Shown one piece after another: positions 58,504 through 64,000 of a DNA stretch of 64,000 nucleotides. This DNA is from DATHTC01 sp963746805. Its GTDB lineage: Bacteria; Actinomycetota; Thermoleophilia; Gaiellales; Gaiellaceae. Below the pieces are notes generated by a model. The model ran no database searches. It was not told where the DNA came from and saw only the letters and a list, made by a program, of their open reading frames with translations. The stretch spans positions 62,001 through 126,000 of the forward strand of contig CAVVCQ010000003.1 of the NCBI GenBank assembly GCA_963746805.1, given 5' to 3'. The translations under genes and the position numbers were made by a program. Position 1 is the stretch's first letter; each line of letters begins with the position of its first letter.

Positions 58504-59997
58504 GTGAACCCCGGAACCGTCGAGCTCCTCGTCGGCGCCCTGCGACGGGCGATCCCGCTCGTCCTCGTGCTGATGCTGGTGGGCGCCGTCACGGTCAACG
58601 CGAAGCGACAGGCGGACGGGCCGAAGTACGGCGCGACCGCCGACGTGTTCCTCTCCACGACCGACCTCGGGGCCGTCCTCGCCGGCGTGCAGCCGAGCTA
58701 CGTCGATCCGCAACGCGTGATGGACAACGCGCTCTCGCTGGCCCGCTCGCCCCAGCTGTACGAGCGCGCCGCCGCCGGGACCGACCTCAGCGCGGACGAG
58801 CTGCGCGAGCTCGTGCGCGTGACCGGCAGCGACAGCGCCGACGTCATCTCGTTCTCGGCCACCTCCGACAGCCGCGACGAGGCCGTCGAGGCGGTCAATG
58901 CGGTCGCGGCCGCCTACCCGGAGTGGCGGGCCGAGGTCGCCGCGGCGGGGATCCGGGAGGCGATCGCGCAGCTCCGCGCCGAGCTCCCCGAGGCGGACGA
59001 CCCGGAGGTCGTCCGCGAGCAGCTCCAGCGTCTCGAGGTGATGGAGACCGTGAGCAGCGGCAACGCGATGCTCACCGAGCCGGCCGAGAGCGCCTCCAAG
59101 CTCGCGCCGAATCCCGTGCGGGACACGCTGCTCGGGGTCGCGATCGGCCTCGTGGTCGCGCTGCTCATCGCGGGCGTCCGCGAGGTCCTCGACACGCGGA
59201 TCCGCTCCGACGCGGAGGTCGAGCAGATCGTCAAGGCGCCGATCCTGGCGTCGATCGGGAAGCTCCCCAAGCGCGCGCGACTGGTGACCCTCGGGCGGTA
59301 CGCGGACCGCTTCGGCGACGCGTACGCCCTCCTCGCCGCGAACGTCATGCAGTTCGCGTCGGCCGACGGCCCGACCGTCGTCGCCGTCACGAGCGCGACG
59401 AAGGAAGAGGGCAAGACGACCACGGCCTCCAACCTCGCGGTGGCGATGGCGCAGCGCGGGCTGCGGGTCGTGCTCGCCGACTTCGACGTCCGCAGGCCGT
59501 CGCTCGCGCCCGTGTTCCAGCTTCCGTCGGGCCCGGGAGTGCTCCAGGTCGTCCGCGACGGCGTCTCGCCGGTCAGCGTGCTCGAGACCGTCAGCGTCAA
59601 CGGCGACCACGCGCCGCGCCGCGCGCCGACCGCGGCGCCCGTCGCGCCGGGCGTCCCCGCCACCGCGGAGTCGTCCGGCTCGCTGCGCGTCCTGCAGGCC
59701 GGTGGGAGCATCCGCGGAGCGATCTCGCACTCGCCGCGCGTGGGCGAGCTGATTCGCACGCTCGGCGATGACGCAGACGTCGTGATCGTCGATACGCCGC
59801 CCGCGCTCGCGACCCCCGAGATGACGGAGGTGTCGAAGCTCGTGGACGTCGTCCTCCTCGTCGTCCGGCACGGGAGGGCCACGCGCCGCAGCCTGCGGAC
59901 ACTCGAGCGCCAGGCGCAGGCATGGCACGCGCCGATCGGCGGCATCGTGATGACGAACGTCACGTCCGAGGACTCGTACGCGTACTACACCGCGTAG
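58504..59997 (+). CDS. Wzc-like chain-length determinant with BY-kinase domain
   Basis: 497 residues from GTG 58504. N-terminal Wzz domain between two helices (AIPLVLVLMLVGAVTV and LLGVAIGLVVALLIAG), then a P-loop tyrosine-kinase-like domain with TSATKEEGKTTTASNLA (Walker A), LADFDVRRPSL (Walker A') and VVIVDTPPAL (Walker B). The C-terminus has only YAYYTA, fewer tyrosines than E. coli Wzc. It controls chain length and export. Followed 6 nt later by the Wzy-like gene. Confidence 0.9.
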   Translation: MNPGTVELLVGALRRAIPLVLVLMLVGAVTVNAKRQADGPKYGATADVFLSTTDLGAVLAGVQPSYVDPQRVMDNALSLARSPQLYERAAAGTDLSADELRELVRVTGSDSADVISFSATSDSRDEAVEAVNAVAAAYPEWRAEVAAAGIREAIAQLRAELPEADDPEVVREQLQRLEVMETVSSGNAMLTEPAESASKLAPNPVRDTLLGVAIGLVVALLIAGVREVLDTRIRSDAEVEQIVKAPILASIGKLPKRARLVTLGRYADRFGDAYALLAANVMQFASADGPTVVAVTSATKEEGKTTTASNLAVAMAQRGLRVVLADFDVRRPSLAPVFQLPSGPGVLQVVRDGVSPVSVLETVSVNGDHAPRRAPTAAPVAPGVPATAESSGSLRVLQAGGSIRGAISHSPRVGELIRTLGDDADVVIVDTPPALATPEMTEVSKLVDVVLLVVRHGRATRRSLRTLERQAQAWHAPIGGIVMTNVTSEDSYAYYTA

Positions 59998-60003
59998 GCG
60001 ATC

Positions 60004-61410
60004 GTGACACCGACGCTTCGCCGACTCGACGTCAGGTGGCTCGGCGCAGGCGCGGTCCTGACGCTCGCGTTCGCATTCGCCACCGCCGGTCCGGCCGGAC
60101 CTCTGCCGTTCCTGGCCTTCGCCGGCCTCGTCGCGTTCGCCGCGACCGCAGTCGCCTTCGCGGCGGCTCCGCACGTCGCGGTCGCCGCGACGATCCCGAT
60201 CTTCGCCGTCCTGCCGACCGTCAAGACCCTGTTCCTGCCCTCCGCCGGTGGCGTCAAGGACGCGATCGTCCTCGCCGCCGCGGCGGCGGCCGCCGTCGTC
60301 GCACTCACCGACATGCGCGCCGGGCGCGGCACGGGCGTCGACCGCAGGATCGGGATTCCCGTCCTCGCCCTGCTCGGGCTGTACGTCGTCAATATCGGGG
60401 GCGGCTTCTCCGGATCGGCCTACGACAGCGGCTGGATGCACTCGGTGCGTCTCACCGCGGAGCCGCTGCTCCTGCTGCTCGTCGGCGTCATCCTCGGCGG
60501 CCGCAGGATGCTGCGGTGGGCGGTCGTCTCGCTCGTCCTCACCGGCGTCGCGGTCGCGCTCTACGGCCTGTGGCAGCAGTACGTCGGGCAGTGGCACCTC
60601 GTCGGCATGGGGTACTCGTTCGACCACGAGGTGCGCACGCTCAACGGGCGCCTGCGGAGCTTCGGGACGCTCGACGAGCCGTTCGCGTATGCGGGCTTCC
60701 TGCTGTTCCCGCTGGCGGCCGTCATGTTCCTCGCGCCCCGACGCGCGCCCGTGATCCTCGCCGGCGCCGTCGTCACGGCCGGCGTCGCGGTCTCGTACGT
60801 CCGAAGCGCTGCGGTCATCGTCGTCGCGCTGACGGCGCTGTGGGCCCTGCGGCGTGGACACGTGATTCCCGCCGTCTTCGTCCTCGGCGCAACGTTCGCC
60901 GCCGCCGTCGGCTTCTTCGTCGCGAGCAGCGGTGCGACGGAGACGCGGACCGTCGAGGCGAGGCCGTCGCTCTACCTCACGGTGAACGGGCGCACGGACG
61001 TCTGGCGCGTGGCCCTGAAGGAGCCGGCGACGTGGCCGTTCGGGCAAGGGGCCGGCGAGGTCGGGGCGGCCGCAGCCCGTGCCGCCCGGGACGTCTCGAG
61101 CTCCAACCGGCCCGTCTCGTCGTCCGCCGTCGACTCGGCGTACTTCGCGACGATCGCCGATGTCGGCCTCGTCGGGCTGGGGCTTCGACTCGTCCTCCTC
61201 GCCGCCCTCGTGACGATGGCGTGGCGCGCCGCGGCCGCGGGTCTCACCGGAGGGTGGTTCGCGCTGTCGCTGTTGACGATCCTCCTCCTCGACGCGCTCA
61301 CCCGCGATTCGTTCACGGGCTTCCCCACGGCGTTCTTGGGCTTGCTGCTCATCGGGATCTCGCTCGCCACGGCGCGCGAGGAGGACATCGAGCGGAGGGC
61401 CGCCGCGTGA
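60004..61410 (+). CDS. O-antigen ligase/polymerase-like membrane protein (Wzy)
   Basis: 468 residues from GTG 60004, about eleven hydrophobic segments. The signature region is NGRTDVWRVALKEPATWPFGQGAGE, similar in place to the Wzy_C loop. It probably polymerises the repeat units of the glycan handled by the Wzc-like protein upstream. Stop overlaps the next GTG (GTGA). Confidence 0.87.
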   Translation: MTPTLRRLDVRWLGAGAVLTLAFAFATAGPAGPLPFLAFAGLVAFAATAVAFAAAPHVAVAATIPIFAVLPTVKTLFLPSAGGVKDAIVLAAAAAAAVVALTDMRAGRGTGVDRRIGIPVLALLGLYVVNIGGGFSGSAYDSGWMHSVRLTAEPLLLLLVGVILGGRRMLRWAVVSLVLTGVAVALYGLWQQYVGQWHLVGMGYSFDHEVRTLNGRLRSFGTLDEPFAYAGFLLFPLAAVMFLAPRRAPVILAGAVVTAGVAVSYVRSAAVIVVALTALWALRRGHVIPAVFVLGATFAAAVGFFVASSGATETRTVEARPSLYLTVNGRTDVWRVALKEPATWPFGQGAGEVGAAAARAARDVSSSNRPVSSSAVDSAYFATIADVGLVGLGLRLVLLAALVTMAWRAAAAGLTGGWFALSLLTILLLDALTRDSFTGFPTAFLGLLLIGISLATAREEDIERRAAA

Positions 61411-62363
61411 CCGCCGACCGCCTCGACGGGCTCACGACCGTGGTCATCAACTACGGCCTGCCGGACCTGACCGTCCGCTGCGTGCACGCGCTCGCCGGCG
61501 ACGGCGTCCGACCCGAGCGGATCGTGATCGTCGACAACGGCTCGACCGACGACAGCGTCGAGCGGCTGCGCGCGACCTTTCCGGAATGCCCGTTCGTCGC
61601 GCTCGACGAGAACGTCGGGTACGCCCGGGCCGCGAACGCCGGCGCGGCCGCGCTCGACGGCACCAACTACCTGATCATGAACAACGACGCCTTCGTCCAT
61701 CGCCCGGGCAGCGTCGCGGCGCTCGTGGACGCGCTCGAGGCGGATCCCGAGCGTGGGATCGTCGTGCCGCGCGTGCGCAACGACGACCTGACGCTGCAGC
61801 GGACGGTGAAGCCGCTCGACACGCCTGCCGTCGCGCTCGTGCGCGCGTCGGGCCTGAGCCGGTTCGTCCCGAACCGCTTCCAGCCTCGCTGGAGCACCCA
61901 CTGGAACCACGACCGCTCACGCGAGATCGTCGCGGCGGACGGACCGGTGCTCGCAGTCCGCGGGAGCGCCTGGAACGCCCTCGGCGGCTACAACCCGCGG
62001 ATCCGGATGTACGCCGAGGACACGGACATGTGCTGGCGCGTCCGGAAGCTCGGCTGGACGACGTGGTTCACCGTCGACGCCGAGTTCGTCCACCTCGGAC
62101 GCGCCACGAGCGACCGCCACTGGACGAATCCGGCCCGTGCCACCCTCGTCGGCCGCTCCGAGGCGGCGCTCCTGCACGAGCAGCTCGGCCCGCTCGCCGC
62201 GCGCTCGGCCATCCTCTTCATCGTCGGCGGGCTCGGAGCGCGCTGGGCCCTGATGCGCCTGCGGCGCGATCGGGAGAGCGCGGAGGCCATCCGGGCGGCG
62301 ATCGCCGCCTACGCCGCCGGCATCGGCTCGGGTGACGTCAACGGCGGCAGCCGCGTCGCCTAG
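61407..62363 (+). CDS. glycosyltransferase family 2 (rhamnosyltransferase-like)
   Basis: 318 residues from GTG 61407. LTTVVINYGLPDLTVRCVHAL, VIVDNGSTDDSVERL, YLIMNNDAFVHRPGS (NND metal site) and MYAEDTDMCWRVRKLGW are typical of rhamnosyltransferase-like GT2 enzymes. C-terminal helix FIVGGLGARWALMRL. Its stop shares CTAG with the converging gene. Confidence 0.91.
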   Translation: MTADRLDGLTTVVINYGLPDLTVRCVHALAGDGVRPERIVIVDNGSTDDSVERLRATFPECPFVALDENVGYARAANAGAAALDGTNYLIMNNDAFVHRPGSVAALVDALEADPERGIVVPRVRNDDLTLQRTVKPLDTPAVALVRASGLSRFVPNRFQPRWSTHWNHDRSREIVAADGPVLAVRGSAWNALGGYNPRIRMYAEDTDMCWRVRKLGWTTWFTVDAEFVHLGRATSDRHWTNPARATLVGRSEAALLHEQLGPLAARSAILFIVGGLGARWALMRLRRDRESAEAIRAAIAAYAAGIGSGDVNGGSRVA

Positions 62364-63535
62364 CGGCCCGACGCCGCCGCCGCGAACTCCTCGTAGAACG
62401 CCGCGCGTGCTGCGTCGAGCACCGGCGCCTCGTACCGTCGCGCGAGCTCGAAGCTCCGTCGCGCCTCGCGCTCCTGCCACGCTCGATCCGGCACGACGCC
62501 CGCCAGCAGGCGAGCGAGGGCGTCGACGTCACCGGGGGCGTGCACCGCGTTCTCGGCGACGAGCTCCGGGATGCCTCCGGCCGTCGAGCCGACGACGGGA
62601 CAGGCCCGTGCGAGCGCCTCGACCACGGCACGCGGAAGGCCCTCCTGAAAGCTCGGCTGGACGTACAGATCGATCTCGTCGAGCCAGCGCGCGACGTCCG
62701 CGCCCGGCCGCCGCGTCCCGGAGAAGACGACGACGTCCCCGAGACCGGCGCGTGCGATCTCGTCGCGCCACACGCCCGGATCGCCGGCGCCGAGGATCCG
62801 GAACTCGACCGGCGGCAGCCGCTCCCGCACCGAGGCGATCGCGGCGAAGGCGGTGTCGAACCCCTTGTAGCGCACGTACAGGGCGCCGATGGTCCCGATC
62901 ACGAACGGGCGCGGGCTCGACGCGATCCGCGCCAGTCGGCGCTCGAGCACGGCCGCGTCGAGCTCGGGCACCTCCACGTCCGAGACGGCCGCCGTCCGAC
63001 CGGCGGACGGGTACCGCCGCTGCAGGAACTCGCTCGTCACGTAGAGGACGAACGGCGCACGACGGACGAGACGGCGCGTCCGCCACCAGGAGTACGGCGC
63101 CCACGCCTTGCCCTGCCAGTTGCCGTAGTTCCAGAGCGCATCCCACGTGCAGGCGACGACCTCGACCCCGTGCGGCACTCCCATCCGTTCCGCAACGCGG
63201 ATGGCGATCGAGGCCGTTTCCCCGGGCAGCCGCGCGACGAGGGCATCCGCCCCCTCGAGCGCCTCGCGCACGGTTCGCTCGACCGAGCGGTAGTTGCGGA
63301 TCCGCTCGAGGGGATGGCTCAGGTTCGGCACCTCGAGGAAGGACACCTGCGGGTGGCTCGCGAGGCTCAGGTCCTGCGTCGACTGGACCTCGGAGGACGG
63401 TCGGGAGACGACGGTGATCGCCTCCGCGAACGCGAGGTACCGATCCCACGGGAGCACGCCGCGGTCGGAGTAGCGAACGCCGTCGGGGCCGCGGAGGAAC
63501 CGCTGGTCGAGTGGGAAGACGATCCGTCTGAGCAT
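62360..63535 (-). CDS. glycosyltransferase family 4
   Basis: 391 residues from ATG 63535. GT-B fold: MLRRIVFPLDQRFLRGPDG start and C-terminal donor domain with FVIGTIGALYVRYKGFDTAFAA, YVQPSFQEGLPRAVVEALARA and STAGGIPEL (catalytic Glu in E-x7-E). Divergent from the partial glycosyltransferase gene at the window end. Confidence 0.92.
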   Translation of the reverse strand: MLRRIVFPLDQRFLRGPDGVRYSDRGVLPWDRYLAFAEAITVVSRPSSEVQSTQDLSLASHPQVSFLEVPNLSHPLERIRNYRSVERTVREALEGADALVARLPGETASIAIRVAERMGVPHGVEVVACTWDALWNYGNWQGKAWAPYSWWRTRRLVRRAPFVLYVTSEFLQRRYPSAGRTAAVSDVEVPELDAAVLERRLARIASSPRPFVIGTIGALYVRYKGFDTAFAAIASVRERLPPVEFRILGAGDPGVWRDEIARAGLGDVVVFSGTRRPGADVARWLDEIDLYVQPSFQEGLPRAVVEALARACPVVGSTAGGIPELVAENAVHAPGDVDALARLLAGVVPDRAWQEREARRSFELARRYEAPVLDAARAAFYEEFAAAASGR

Positions 63536-63591
63536 GGGCGCCCGCGGCCGTTGCCGGCCCGCGATCGTACTAGGCTGCCGCACGAGCGCCG

Positions 63592-64000
63592 GTGCAGCCA
63601 CGTCCCCTCCCTCGTCGCCCCCTCGTCGTCTCGCACAGCGCCGAAGCGGGCGGGAGCAACGAGGTCGTCCTCTCGCTCCTCCGGCATCGACCGGCCGGCA
63701 GCGAGCCGACGTGCGTCTTCCTCGCCGACGGTCCCGTCCTCGGTGTTCTCGATCGACTCGGGATCCGCGTCGAACTGGTCGAGGCCGGCCCGGCGCGACA
63801 CGTCTGGCGCGCGCCCGGCGTGATCCGCCGCCTGCGCCGGACCGCTCGCGAGACCGACGCCGACCTGGTGTTCGCGCACGTGGCGAAAGCACACGCGTAC
63901 GCCTCGCCCGCCGCACGAGCGGCGCGGCTGCCGTACCTGTGGTGGCAGCACGACGTGCCACGGCCGACGCCGTCGGGCAGGCTCGCCGCCCGGCTGCCGG
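63592..64000 (+). CDS. glycosyltransferase family 4, 3' end beyond the window
   Basis: From GTG 63592 the frame is open to the window end, 136 codons. It reads RPLVVSHSAEAGGSNEVVLSLL, CVFLADGPVLGVLDRLG and WWQHDVPRP, the acceptor-side half of a GT-B glycosyltransferase (GSNEVVL replaces the usual GGAE..L loop). A -10-like TACTAG lies about 20 nt upstream. The donor domain is outside the window. Confidence 0.78.
   Translation, partial: MQPRPLPRRPLVVSHSAEAGGSNEVVLSLLRHRPAGSEPTCVFLADGPVLGVLDRLGIRVELVEAGPARHVWRAPGVIRRLRRTARETDADLVFAHVAKAHAYASPAARAARLPYLWWQHDVPRPTPSGRLAARLP

Noticed and set aside
1..64000. CRISPR arrays, prophage or integrated plasmid genes
   Set aside because: No regular direct repeats with spacers, and no phage structural or integrase genes seen; the only mobile-type gene is the REP transposase.

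Overview
The window is 64 kb of very GC-rich DNA (roughly 70% or more by eye). It has tightly packed genes, many GTG/TTG starts and several apparently leaderless promoters. The gene set suggests a deep-branching actinobacterium, most likely class Thermoleophilia (Gaiellales or Solirubrobacterales). Markers are a CarD regulator next to ispD/ispF, ClpC with a TTG start, a SigH-type sigma factor, a deazaflavin (F420)-type nitroreductase, a DUF6510 protein beside a sulfite-oxidase-like protein, and a perfect CGAAC-N4-GTTCG LexA box. The assignment is inference; no rRNA is present.

Layout. 1-2.6 kb: end of a sensor kinase, then a sulfite-oxidase-like / ferredoxin-reductase / DUF6510 operon. 2.6-9.5 kb: a polyamine-type ABC transporter (potA, binding protein, potB, potC) with a class III aminotransferase, divergent from a PucR-type regulator; two hairpins inside the operon may set transporter stoichiometry. 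9.6-16.4 kb: lone receiver, a frameshifted multi-PAS kinase, a cyclase-receiver-LuxR fusion, and an MMPL exporter. 16.4-25.3 kb: MBL-fold protein with an unknown partner, small proteins, tRNA-Thr, SigH, a soluble periplasmic-binding-like protein behind an SOS box, a NYN/rlmB/cysS/gltX operon, a phosphatase and a nitroreductase separated by a 162-bp near-palindromic element. 25.3-31.7 kb: an M23 peptidase broken by two frameshifts, then an unfamiliar module (two proteins sharing a YDSDDHHFKIGT domain plus an alkaline-phosphatase-superfamily enzyme), mutY and a PEBP protein. 31.7-42.3 kb: carD-ispD-HAD-ispF, radA, a REP-associated transposase, an FMN oxidase, a MEDS protein, clpC and dinB.

42.3-64 kb is a surface-polysaccharide locus: initiating sugar transferase, two O-antigen ligase/polymerase-like proteins, two flippases, a Wzc-like chain-length/kinase protein, at least six glycosyltransferases (one cut by the window end), an FkbM-like methyltransferase, a polysaccharide deacetylase, an exported glycoside hydrolase and a small LPFTG-anchored protein. 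Together they can build, flip, polymerise, modify and trim an exported glycan.

The most unusual non-coding signal is a 273/274-bp structured element present twice (40817-41089 and 56785-57058). Its stems are conserved, its loops vary, and the copies differ by indels that are not multiples of three. This suggests an undescribed non-coding RNA or structured repeat. A second repeat, a 27-bp inverted repeat with 13-bp arms, also occurs twice (2582-2608 and 57076-57102). Three separate apparent +1 frameshifts (one in the kinase, two in the peptidase) could be real or could be sequence errors; they should be checked before calling pseudogenes.
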